From contig DIBU01000013.1 in the NCBI GenBank assembly GCA_002416125.1, positions 124,001-188,000 of the forward strand: 64,000 bases of DNA, given 5' to 3'. Both the position numbers and the translations under genes were made by a program. This DNA comes from Halieaceae bacterium UBA5044 (GTDB lineage: Bacteria; Pseudomonadota; Gammaproteobacteria; Pseudomonadales; Halieaceae). How positions within the stretch are numbered: position 1 is the first letter of the stretch; every line of letters begins with the position of its first letter. Shown here piece after piece: positions 14,708-23,254 of this stretch. The notes beneath the pieces are model-generated. The model had not been told where the DNA came from. It did not search any database and saw nothing but the letters and a program-made list of their open reading frames with translations.

Positions 14708-16548
14708 GTCGCCCATCGCCCATTCGCCGCCTTTTTTCCGCACTCTGGCGCGGATTGACCTGGTTTCGCCTGGCGCTGTCGAACCTGCTGTTTCTTGCCT
14801 TTCTGGTCTTTATCTACGTGCTGTATTTCAGCGGCGGGCCACCGCCGCAGCCGGAAAAGGCGGCGCTGTTGCTGAACCTCGGGGGCACACTGGTTGACGA
14901 GAAGTCGGAGGTCAGCCCGCTGCAGGCGCTGGCGGGTGAGCCTTCCCCTGCGGAGCGCGAAATCGTCCTGCGCGATGTGCTTGACGCCATACAGGAGGCC
15001 GCCCGGGACCCGGCCATCACCGCACTGGTCATGGAGCTCGACTTTCTGGTGTCGGCGGGGATCAGCAAAAGTCTGGAAATCGCCGCAGCTATCGATACCT
15101 TCAAGGCGACCGGCAAGCCGGTCATTGCCGTCGGCGACTACTTCACGCAGGACCAGTATCTGCTTGCCAGCCAGGCGGACGAGGTGATTCTGCACCCCAT
15201 GGGCGCCGTGCCCCTCGAGGGATTCGCGAGTTACCGCAACCATTTCCGGCAGGCCCTGGACAAGGCACTGGTCACCATGCATGTGTTCTATGCCGGGGAG
15301 CACAAGTCGATGGCCGAGCCGTTTCTGCGTGACGACATGTCCGAGGGAGAGAAAGCCATCACCCTGGCCTGGCTTGAAGACCTCTGGCGGGAATATGTCA
15401 CCGTGGTTGAAAGCCGCCGCAACCTGCCCCCTGGCAGCCTCGACAGCTACATCAACCGCTATGCCGAGCACCTGACGGCCGCCGGTGGCAATTCCGCCCG
15501 GGTGGCCCAGGAGCAGGGGCTGGTGGATACGCTGTTGTCCCGCGCCGATGCCAACGACTACCTGATTGAGCGGGTTGGGGCAGAGGACGATGAGGGTTTC
15601 TACGAGGCGGTGTTCTTCGAGTCCTATATCAACAGCAAGCGTCCCGTTGCCTTCACCCAGCGCACGGAAGACCGCGTGGCAGTGGTCACCGCCGAAGGTA
15701 ACATGATGTCCGGTGAGCAGCCGCCGGGCACCATTGGGGGCGACTCCCTGTCCAGGCTGTTGCGCCAGGCTGCCGAGCAGCCGGGGGTCAAGGCGCTGGT
15801 GCTCAGGGTGAATACTGGCGGTGGCAGCGTGCTGGCCGCCGAGCGCATTCGGCAGACCATTGCCCGCATTCGTGAGGCCGGCACGCCGGTGGTGATTTCC
15901 ATGGGCGCCATCGCCGCCTCGGGCGGTTATTACATCGCCGCCGAGGCCGATGAGATCTGGGCCACACCAACAACGATTACCGGCAGTATCGGAGTGTTCG
16001 CCGCCTTTCCCACGTTCGAGCGGCTGCTGGAGCGCATCGGAGTCACTACGGACGGTGTGGGTACCACAGAGCTGGCGGGGTCGCTGCGGCTTGATCGACC
16101 GCTCAATCCGCAGGTCGCGGAAACCCTCGCCAGCGGCGTGGACTTCACCTACCGTGAGTTCCTGCAGCTGGTGGCGAGTGGCCGTGGCCTGTCCGAGGAG
16201 GCGGTGCAGGCGGCTGCGGGTGGTCGGGTGTGGAGTGCCGCCGACGCCCAGGTGCTGGGCCTGATTGACGAGCTGGGTTCACTGCGGGAAGCGATTGCCG
16301 CGGCGGCCGAGCTGGGTGGACTGGACCCGCAGCGTCACCCGGTGGAATACGTACAGCAGCCCCTGTCGCCGCGTGACATGCTGCTCCGGCAACTGGCGTC
16401 GCGGGTGGGGGTGAGCGGTTTGCTTCCCGGGCTGGATGCCGGCATGCAGCAGCTGCTGCAGCCTGTGGCCACTGCAGCCCGCACGCTCACCGAACTGAAC
16501 GACCCGGCGCACCTCTACATGCGCTGCGTCGGCTGTGCCGCGCCCTGA
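14704..16548 (+). CDS. sppA: Signal peptide peptidase SppA, 67K type
   Basis: A 614-residue inner-membrane serine peptidase made of two ClpP/crotonase-like repeats, with one N-terminal membrane anchor (about residues 24-43). The catalytic dyad is visible: the lysine in AGEHKSMAEPF (K201) and the serine in GAIAASGGYY (S406), equivalent to K209 and S409 of the E. coli enzyme. It degrades cleaved signal peptides on the periplasmic side. It ends the operon that begins with the arsC-like gene and converges on the RND permease with only four bases between stops. Confidence 0.95.
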   Translation: MSRPSPIRRLFSALWRGLTWFRLALSNLLFLAFLVFIYVLYFSGGPPPQPEKAALLLNLGGTLVDEKSEVSPLQALAGEPSPAEREIVLRDVLDAIQEAARDPAITALVMELDFLVSAGISKSLEIAAAIDTFKATGKPVIAVGDYFTQDQYLLASQADEVILHPMGAVPLEGFASYRNHFRQALDKALVTMHVFYAGEHKSMAEPFLRDDMSEGEKAITLAWLEDLWREYVTVVESRRNLPPGSLDSYINRYAEHLTAAGGNSARVAQEQGLVDTLLSRADANDYLIERVGAEDDEGFYEAVFFESYINSKRPVAFTQRTEDRVAVVTAEGNMMSGEQPPGTIGGDSLSRLLRQAAEQPGVKALVLRVNTGGGSVLAAERIRQTIARIREAGTPVVISMGAIAASGGYYIAAEADEIWATPTTITGSIGVFAAFPTFERLLERIGVTTDGVGTTELAGSLRLDRPLNPQVAETLASGVDFTYREFLQLVASGRGLSEEAVQAAAGGRVWSAADAQVLGLIDELGSLREAIAAAAELGGLDPQRHPVEYVQQPLSPRDMLLRQLASRVGVSGLLPGLDAGMQQLLQPVATAARTLTELNDPAHLYMRCVGCAAP

Positions 16549-16552
16549 CCGT

Positions 16553-19500
16553 TCAGCGAGCGGGCAGGGCGGAGGCCTGAGCAGTCGGCTCGCGCCACTG
16601 CTTCAGATCCAGCAGGATCATGTACAGCGCCGGGACCAGCAGCAGGGTGATAACGGTGGCAAACACAATGCCGAAGGCGAGGGAGACCGCCATCGGCACG
16701 ATTTCCTGGGCCTGCGCGCTGCGCTCCAGCAGCATCGGCGCGAGGCCGAAGAACGTGGTCAGCGAGGTGAGCAAAATGGCGCGGAAACGCTGCGTGCCGG
16801 ACTCTACAACAGCCCGCAGCGGCTCTATGCCGCTCTTGATCGCGTTATTGATGTGATCAACGAGAATCAGGCTGTCATTCACCACCACGCCGCTTAACGC
16901 GATCACCCCCATCAGCGACATCATGCTCAGTGGGTAGCCGGTCAGCCAGTGACCGACGACGGCGCCAATCACGCCGAAGGGGATGACGCCCATGATGATC
17001 AGGGGCTGCAGGTAGGAGCGGGTGGGTATTGCCAGCAGCGCGTAGATGCCGAACAGCGCAAGGCCGAAGCCGATCAGCATGCTGGTCACCATCTTGCTTT
17101 CCTCATCGGCCAGGCCGGCCACGGCATAGCTGAGCCCCGGATACTTCTGCAGCAGGCCCGGCAGCACGGATTTCTCGAGGTCGGCGACAATGCGCGATGG
17201 CTCCACCAGATCCTTGTTGGCCTCGGCTGTTACCTCGGCGGCGCGCTGGTAATTGATGTGGGTGACCTTGCGCAGGCCCTGCTTGACGGCCACCGTGGCC
17301 ACGGTCTGGAAGGGGAGTTCCTGCCCGTCCGGTGTGCGAATGTACATCTCCTGCAGGGTATCGACGGTCTCCCGGTCGGCGCGCGGGTAGCGCACCATGA
17401 CCTTCACTTCGTCCAGCCCGCGCTGCATGCGCTGGGCCTCCGCACCGTAGAACGCGTCGCGCACCTGGTTGGCAACGGCGTAGCGGGTCAAGCCGAGCGC
17501 CTCGCCCTCGGGCAGTAGCTCAATGTGGAATTCATCGGCGGTGTCGCTGGCGCCGTTGCGGATATCGTACACCCCGTCGTAGCGGTGAATCGCCGTTTCC
17601 AGCTCCGCCGCCGCGGCACGCAGCATGGTGAAGTCACGGTGCATGAGGTCGAAGGCGATGGCCGGTCCAAAGCCCGGTCCGTCGGCGCTGCTGATCGACA
17701 GCACTTTGGTGCCGTGCAGGGTGCCGACGGCATCGCGCCAGCGGCGTTCCACTTCGCGGGTGGAGATGCTGCGCTCGTTTTCCTTGGTCAGTTCGATATC
17801 CACGCCGCCGGTGGTGCGGCTGCGGCCGTAGACGAAGACGTGATTCACCAGGTGCTCTTTGCCGCCGGTGGCCTGTTTATGCGCCTGCTCGACACGTTCG
17901 AGTGCCGCCACAATGTGCTCGATGGTCGCCAGCGTGCGTTCTTCGGGTGTGCCTTCGGTCATTTCCAGCTGTACGGAAATGAACTCCCCGGGCACATCGG
18001 GGGCGATGACTGTGCGCACCACGCCGCCCAGCACCAGCCCGCTGCACAGCACCAGCAGGGCAATGAAGGCGGCGAGGGTGACATAGCGGTTGCGGATGCA
18101 GCGCTGCATCAGCGGGCTGTAGCGGTGTTCGACGAAGCGTTTCAGGCCCTGGTTGACCTGCTGCTGGCGCCGGTCCACCGCCAGCAGCAGGGGGTTGCGC
18201 GTGGGGCTGCTGTGGGCCAGGTGTGCGGGCAGAATCCACTTCGATTCCACCAGGGAAAACAGCAGGCAGAGGATCACCACCCAGCCGCAGGCTTCCGGGA
18301 AGGCGGCAAACACCCCTTCCATGAACAGCGTGGGCGCAAACGCCACTATCGTGGTCAGCACGCCGAAGGTGGCCGGTACGGCGACCTTGTTGACGCCGTC
18401 GACCACGCTCTGGATGCTGTGGCCGTGGCGCTCCTGCTCGGTGTAGGCGCTCTCGCCCATGATAATCGCGTCATCCACGACGATACCCAGCACCAGGATA
18501 AAGCCGAACAGGCTGATCATGTTCAGGCTGGCGTGGATGTAGGGCGTGTTGATCAGAGCCATGGCGCCGAGGAAGCAGACGGGGATGCCGAGCATCACCC
18601 AGAACGCGAGTTTGATCTCCAGGAACAGGGCAAGCACGATGAGTACCAGCAGGGCCCCCATGGCAAGGTTCTTCAGCATCATGCCCAGGCGGCCTTGCAG
18701 GTAGAAGGTGATATCCGACCAGATGTCCAGGCTGACGGCAGCGGGCAATTCGCCCTGTTTCTGCTCTACCCAGGTACGTGTGGCGATCGCCGTATCGAGG
18801 ATGTCCTGCTCCCCCATGGCGAACACCTGAATCCCCAGTGAATAGCGGCCATTGAAGCGCGCGAAACCGCTATCCTCGACAAAACCGTCGCGCACGGTGG
18901 CGATATCGCCGAGCAGCAGGCGGGTACCATCGGCAAAGCTGCGCAGCACGATGGATTCAAAATCCTGCTGCACATAGGCCTGTCCCTGCGTGCGCAGCAG
19001 GATGTCGCCCTGACGGGTGCGCAGCGAGCCCGCTGGCAGGTCCAGCGACGAGCGTGCGATCACCTCCGCCACGTCACTCAACGTCAGGTGGTATTCACGC
19101 AGCAGTGACTCGGAGATCTCGATGGAAATCTCGTAATCGCGCGCGCCCACCACCTCCGCGGCAGAGACTTCGGGCAGGGTCAGCAGGTCGCGGCGAATAT
19201 CCTCCGCGAGTGTCTTCATGCTGCGCTCATCGAGCTCGCCGGAGAGTTGCAGCTGCAGCGCCGGAAACTGCAGTTCCGGCTGGCTGATGATCGCCTTTTC
19301 GGCATTGGCGGGGAAATGCTGTATGGCGTCGATACGGTTCTTGATATCCCCCAGCAGGGCGTTCATGTCGATCCCTTCCTGGGGCTCCACCATGACCCGC
19401 GCGTGGGAGTCCAGGGCATCGGACTCCACCCGCTTGATGCCGTCGAGGTCGTTGATGGCCTCCTCGATTTTCAGCACGATGCCCTGCTCGACTTCCTCCG

Positions 19501-19684
19501 GGGAGGCACCGGGGTAGGACATGTTGATGAAAATCAGCTCGATGTCGAAGGAGGGGAACATGGAACGCTGGATATTGAACGCGGAGCCCAGCCCCACCAC
19601 CAGGATGATGGCCATCAACAGGTTCGCAGCCACAGGGTTGTGGGCGAACCAGGCAATCACCCCGCCCTGCCGGTGAGGGCTCAT
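16553..19684 (-). CDS. RND-family efflux permease
   Basis: A 1043-residue inner-membrane transporter of the AcrB/MexB superfamily. The first helix follows FAHNPVAANLLMAIILV, and FPSFDIELIFINMSYPGASP is the start of the first porter loop. GIVVDDAIIMGES in TM4 carries the paired aspartates of the proton relay. The twelve-helix, two-loop layout and length are normal. It exports toxic compounds or lipids as a trimer with an adaptor and an outer-membrane channel. Its start overlaps the adaptor gene by four bases. No outer-membrane factor gene is in the window, so a shared TolC-like channel is inferred. Substrate unknown. Confidence 0.92.
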   Translation of the reverse strand: MSPHRQGGVIAWFAHNPVAANLLMAIILVVGLGSAFNIQRSMFPSFDIELIFINMSYPGASPEEVEQGIVLKIEEAINDLDGIKRVESDALDSHARVMVEPQEGIDMNALLGDIKNRIDAIQHFPANAEKAIISQPELQFPALQLQLSGELDERSMKTLAEDIRRDLLTLPEVSAAEVVGARDYEISIEISESLLREYHLTLSDVAEVIARSSLDLPAGSLRTRQGDILLRTQGQAYVQQDFESIVLRSFADGTRLLLGDIATVRDGFVEDSGFARFNGRYSLGIQVFAMGEQDILDTAIATRTWVEQKQGELPAAVSLDIWSDITFYLQGRLGMMLKNLAMGALLVLIVLALFLEIKLAFWVMLGIPVCFLGAMALINTPYIHASLNMISLFGFILVLGIVVDDAIIMGESAYTEQERHGHSIQSVVDGVNKVAVPATFGVLTTIVAFAPTLFMEGVFAAFPEACGWVVILCLLFSLVESKWILPAHLAHSSPTRNPLLLAVDRRQQQVNQGLKRFVEHRYSPLMQRCIRNRYVTLAAFIALLVLCSGLVLGGVVRTVIAPDVPGEFISVQLEMTEGTPEERTLATIEHIVAALERVEQAHKQATGGKEHLVNHVFVYGRSRTTGGVDIELTKENERSISTREVERRWRDAVGTLHGTKVLSISSADGPGFGPAIAFDLMHRDFTMLRAAAAELETAIHRYDGVYDIRNGASDTADEFHIELLPEGEALGLTRYAVANQVRDAFYGAEAQRMQRGLDEVKVMVRYPRADRETVDTLQEMYIRTPDGQELPFQTVATVAVKQGLRKVTHINYQRAAEVTAEANKDLVEPSRIVADLEKSVLPGLLQKYPGLSYAVAGLADEESKMVTSMLIGFGLALFGIYALLAIPTRSYLQPLIIMGVIPFGVIGAVVGHWLTGYPLSMMSLMGVIALSGVVVNDSLILVDHINNAIKSGIEPLRAVVESGTQRFRAILLTSLTTFFGLAPMLLERSAQAQEIVPMAVSLAFGIVFATVITLLLVPALYMILLDLKQWREPTAQASALPAR

Positions 19685-20994
19685 GCGGAGGGCGCTCCGC
19701 CGGGTTGCGCCGAGGCGGCGTCGGCGGCGACGTCAGCACCCGCTGCCGTGGTGCCCTTGGCGGTGTTCCGCAGTCGCAGTTCGCGGCTGCTGATGCGCGA
19801 TACCACGCTGACCTCGGCACCGGTGAGCGCGCTGTCCAGTGTGGTGAGTATGACCTGGTCGCCATCGTCCAGCCCCGCCGAGACGTAGACGAAGTCACCC
19901 CCGGTGTTCAGCGTGGTGACGGTTCGGTTACGCACCAGGTTGTTGTCGTCGACGACCGCGACGTTATCACCTGCCCGCATCACATACCGGGGCAGGGCGA
20001 CGAGCCCGGACATGGGGCGCCCTTCGATGCTGGCGGTGACGAAGGTGCCGATGCGCAGGGGCGGTTGCCCCGGATGCGTCAGTCCATAGGGATCGTCGAT
20101 GCGTGCCACGGCATAGAGTGCGCGCGAGCGTTCGTCGAACACACCCTCGCTGCGGTGTAGCCTGGCGGGCCAGTGGGTCACGTCGCCGTTGACGTCGGTG
20201 TACAGGTCGATGCGCGCTCCAGCCTCCGTGCTGCGCACACCTGGCAGGTCGAGATAGGCCAGCCGCGTCTGCGGGATGGGCAGCCGTACCTCGGCCACAT
20301 CTACCGAGAAGACCTCCGCGAGCTGCGTGCCTGGTGTGACGAATTGCCCCAGCTCAGCGTGCTTGGCGCGAATCAGCGCGGTGTAGGGCGCGCGCACCAC
20401 GGTCCTGTCGAGGTCGTCCTGTGCTGTTTGCAGGTCGGCGCGGGCTGCCAGCAGCTGCCCCTCAGCCTGTGCCAGTTGCGGCTTGCGCAGGTACAGATCA
20501 CGCGCTTCGTCCGAGCGTTGACTGCCTGCGGGGAGCTTTTCCCATTCCCGGCGCGCCACATCGGCCCGGCCGCGCTCCTGCAAAAGCTCGCTCTCCGCCG
20601 AGCGCAGGGCCGCCTCAGCCCGGGCGAGGCGCGCCTGGTAGTCGCGGGGGTCAATACGCAGCAAGACATCCCCTGCGTTGACAAAGCCACCGACGTTGAA
20701 GGTTTCAGAGGCCTCCACAATACGGCCCTGAACCTCGGCCAGCAGTGTGGTCTGCTGCAGAGGCGACACGGTGCCCTGCGCCTGCATGGGGATGCGGATA
20801 GTCTCCTTTTCCGCCACGACCACGTCGACAGTGATCGGTACATACACGGGCTCGCTGATATCAGTGTCGGGCCGTGTGGCGTAGAGCAGAAAAGTAACGA
20901 GGGCTGCTGCCAGCAAGAGTGCGCTGGCAACAACGAATTGGCGTTTCACAGTGGCCACATGCAGTACCGTTTTGCTGCCCCGGTCGCCCGCCAT
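19681..20994 (-). CDS. RND efflux periplasmic adaptor (HlyD/AcrA family)
   Basis: A 437-residue adaptor with one membrane anchor at about residues 20-41. A beta-barrel and lipoyl half (QGTVSPLQQTTLLAEVQGRI) and a long alpha-helical hairpin (about 110-200) follow. The second lipoyl half has the typical VVRAPYTALI. It bridges the inner-membrane permease and the outer-membrane channel. The C-terminus is alanine-rich. The ATG at 20994 is used; a GTG sixteen codons later, just before the anchor, is a reasonable alternative. The stop overlaps the permease start. Confidence 0.9.
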   Translation of the reverse strand: MAGDRGSKTVLHVATVKRQFVVASALLLAAALVTFLLYATRPDTDISEPVYVPITVDVVVAEKETIRIPMQAQGTVSPLQQTTLLAEVQGRIVEASETFNVGGFVNAGDVLLRIDPRDYQARLARAEAALRSAESELLQERGRADVARREWEKLPAGSQRSDEARDLYLRKPQLAQAEGQLLAARADLQTAQDDLDRTVVRAPYTALIRAKHAELGQFVTPGTQLAEVFSVDVAEVRLPIPQTRLAYLDLPGVRSTEAGARIDLYTDVNGDVTHWPARLHRSEGVFDERSRALYAVARIDDPYGLTHPGQPPLRIGTFVTASIEGRPMSGLVALPRYVMRAGDNVAVVDDNNLVRNRTVTTLNTGGDFVYVSAGLDDGDQVILTTLDSALTGAEVSVVSRISSRELRLRNTAKGTTAAGADVAADAASAQPGGAPSA

Positions 20995-21084
20995 TCGCGA
21001 GCGGACCGGGGGAGGTGCGAAACAGGCTTTATATCACATCGGCAGGCCCGTAGGCTGTGAAATACTGTTAATACAGCGGCTGGC

Positions 21085-21903
21085 TCAGTCCCGCTCCGGC
21101 GTATGCACGTCCATTTGCGGGAAGGGAATGGTGATGCCGGCTTCATCAAACTTCAGTTTGACTGATTCGGTGGTATCCCAGTACACGGCCCAGTAATCCT
21201 CCGATTTCACCCAGGGGCGCACAAGGAAGTTGACACTGGAGTCGGCGAGTTCGCCGACCACAATGGTGGGCGCCGGGTCGCTGAGTACACGCGTATCCGC
21301 GGCAATGATCTCTTCCAGCAGCTGCTTTGCCTTGCGCAGGTCGTCGCCGTAGGACACGCCGAACACCAGGTCCACACGCCGTGTGGGCCGTGCGGAATAG
21401 TTGACAATATTGTTCCCCAGCACGGCGCTGTTGGGCACGATGACTTCCTTGTTGTCCGGTGTGGTCAGCGTGGTTGTGAAAATGCTGATGGCCTCGACAA
21501 CGCCCATGGCGCCGCCCGCTTCCACAAAATTGCCTTTGGTGAAGGGACGGAAGATGATCAGCAGCACGCCGGCCGCCAGGTTGGACAGAGAGCTCTGCAG
21601 CGAAAGGCCGATGGCGAGGCCCGCAGCACCGAGCAGGGCGACCATGGATGTGGTGTCGATGCCAAGCTGGCTGAGCGCTGCAATGATCACAAACAGCAGC
21701 AGAACCCAGTGCAGTATCGCGGTCAGGAACTTGACCAGCACCTCGTCCATGCGCCGTGCGCGCATGAATTTCTCGACCCAGCCGGCAACGGCGCCCACCA
21801 CCATGCGCCCGACGTAGAAAATCGCCAGCGCCAGGACGATGCGCGTGCCCCAGGGGATGACGTAGGTGTGCAGCAGTTCAGTAAAGTCGAGATTTTCCAG
21901 CAT
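21085..21903 (-). CDS. mscS: Small-conductance mechanosensitive channel, MscS family
   Basis: A 272-residue protein from the ATG at 21903, chosen because AGGAG lies ten bases upstream. There are three N-terminal membrane helices. The pore helix TM3 shows LLGAAGLAIGLSLQSSLSNLAAG (about residues 89-111, glycine/alanine packing). FRPFTKGNFVE and PNSAVLGNNIVNYS open the soluble cage domain. It gates under membrane tension to release solutes on osmotic downshock. The length is that of E. coli MscS (286) rather than the large MscK type. It is 90 bases upstream of the RND operon on the same strand. Confidence 0.93.
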   Translation of the reverse strand: MLENLDFTELLHTYVIPWGTRIVLALAIFYVGRMVVGAVAGWVEKFMRARRMDEVLVKFLTAILHWVLLLFVIIAALSQLGIDTTSMVALLGAAGLAIGLSLQSSLSNLAAGVLLIIFRPFTKGNFVEAGGAMGVVEAISIFTTTLTTPDNKEVIVPNSAVLGNNIVNYSARPTRRVDLVFGVSYGDDLRKAKQLLEEIIAADTRVLSDPAPTIVVGELADSSVNFLVRPWVKSEDYWAVYWDTTESVKLKFDEAGITIPFPQMDVHTPERD

Positions 21904-22091
21904 GATTGGGTCTCCTGTGTATCGAGTGGGTGAATATACCGGAAACTCCGCGCGCCTGCAGGCGCCGGGGCGCGCCGGGGCTCGGCGGACGTGGCGGGGG
22001 CTGTGGTGGAAAACGTTAAACCACGCTCGCTGCCGAGCCGCCGCGCAGGTGGTATAGTCCGGGCACGTAGATTGTTGACAGGAAATCCAGC

Positions 22092-22547
22092 ATGACCACT
22101 GTATTTGAAAAACCCGCAGCACTGCTCGGCAGTGAAGGCACGGCACTGGGCTGTACCGACTGGCTCCTGATCGAACAGGAGCGCATCAACCTGTTTGCCG
22201 AGGCAACGGGTGACCACCAGTGGATTCACGTCGATCCGGAGCGCGCCGCGAGCGGCCCCTTCGGCAAGACCATTGCGCACGGTTATCTCACCCTGTCGCT
22301 GGCGAACCTGTTCCTGCCGCAGCTGTTGCAGGTGAACAATGTGTCGATGGGCGTGAATTACGGCTGTGACAAGGTGCGCTTCCCGGCACCGGTGCCGGTG
22401 GGGAGTCGCGTGCGCGGTTGCGGCGAGATCCTCTCGGCTGAAGACGTCAAGGGTGGCGTGCAGGTGGTGGTCAGGGTGACGATTGAGGTGGAGGGCAGTG
22501 ATCGCCCCGCCTGCGTCATCGACACGATCAGCCGTTTCTTCCCCTGA
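22092..22547 (+). CDS. MaoC-like (R)-hydratase, hot-dog fold
   Basis: A 151-residue single hot-dog protein. FAEATGDHQWIHVD near residues 36-49 provides the Asp/His of the MaoC hydratase site, and GKTIAHGYLTLSL is the standard continuation. It would hydrate enoyl-CoA to (R)-3-hydroxyacyl-CoA in the cytoplasm. It leads a plus-strand run of five tightly spaced genes (to 26047) of catabolic type. AGGAAA lies about eight bases before the ATG. Confidence 0.88.
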   Translation: MTTVFEKPAALLGSEGTALGCTDWLLIEQERINLFAEATGDHQWIHVDPERAASGPFGKTIAHGYLTLSLANLFLPQLLQVNNVSMGVNYGCDKVRFPAPVPVGSRVRGCGEILSAEDVKGGVQVVVRVTIEVEGSDRPACVIDTISRFFP

Positions 22548-22555
22548 GCAGCGTC

Positions 22556-23254
22556 ATGCTGGAAATGGGCGAAGGCGACGTGCCGATTGTGCCCTCGGCG
22601 ACCGTCGTGCCGGTGCGCGATGGCCCGCAGGGGCTGGAAGTGCTGCTCTTGCAACGCAACAGGGCGTTGAAACACATGGGCGGGGAGTGGGTTTTTCCGG
22701 GAGGGCGAATTGATCCGTCCGACTACCCGGTGGCAGGTGACCACGATCAGGCCGCGTTGCACGCGGCGATTCGCGAGACCCGCGAGGAAGCGGATGTGCA
22801 GATTACGCTGGAGCAGCTGCATTTCCTGTCCCACTGGACGACTCCGGAGGGTGCCCGACGGCGCTACAGCACCTGGTTTTTCCTCGCGGTGCTCGACGCC
22901 GATGCGGAGATACGCGTTGACGGGGGTGAGATCTCCGCGCACCGCTGGGTGCGCCCGCAGGACGCCTTTGCAGAGATTCGCGATACGCAAAGTCCGTTCC
23001 GCCTGATGCCGCCAACCTTCGTCAGCCTCGTCGACCTCGCTGATTTCCGCGACTGCGCCACCGCCCGGGCGGCGCTGGGCGCGCGTCCACCGCGGCGGTA
23101 TGCGCCGCGCATGATCATGCAGGAGGGTGGTGTCTGTTTCCTCTACGAAGAGGACGCGGGTTATGCGAACCTGGTGGAAGCGGTTAGTGGCCCCCGGCAT
23201 CGAACCTATATGATCAATGATCAGCTGGAGTACATCCGCGAGGGGGTGGAATGA
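22556..23254 (+). CDS. Nudix hydrolase (NUDT19/NUDT7-like layout)
   Basis: A 232-residue protein starting MLEMGEGDVPIVPSATVVPV. The Nudix box is split: FPGGRIDPSD near residues 44-53, then an insertion, then AAIRETREEADV near 68-79 with the REx(2-3)EE metal-binding core. The usual glycine after EE is replaced by Asp. The insertion resembles peroxisomal NUDT7/NUDT19-type enzymes that cleave CoA or acyl-CoA. Given the CoA-linked neighbours, CoA-ester hydrolysis is a reasonable guess but unproven. The stop overlaps the next start by four bases. Confidence 0.82.
   Translation: MLEMGEGDVPIVPSATVVPVRDGPQGLEVLLLQRNRALKHMGGEWVFPGGRIDPSDYPVAGDHDQAALHAAIRETREEADVQITLEQLHFLSHWTTPEGARRRYSTWFFLAVLDADAEIRVDGGEISAHRWVRPQDAFAEIRDTQSPFRLMPPTFVSLVDLADFRDCATARAALGARPPRRYAPRMIMQEGGVCFLYEEDAGYANLVEAVSGPRHRTYMINDQLEYIREGVE

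Noticed and set aside
17525..18841. A long plus-strand open frame inside the RND permease gene
   Set aside because: Antisense shadow of a permease with all family motifs; no ribosome-binding site and no recognisable domain.
22031..22058. Promoter before the maoC-like gene (TGCCGA, then TATAGT)
   Set aside because: The -10 is fair, but the -35 matches poorly and the spacer is 16 bases; not strong enough to list.
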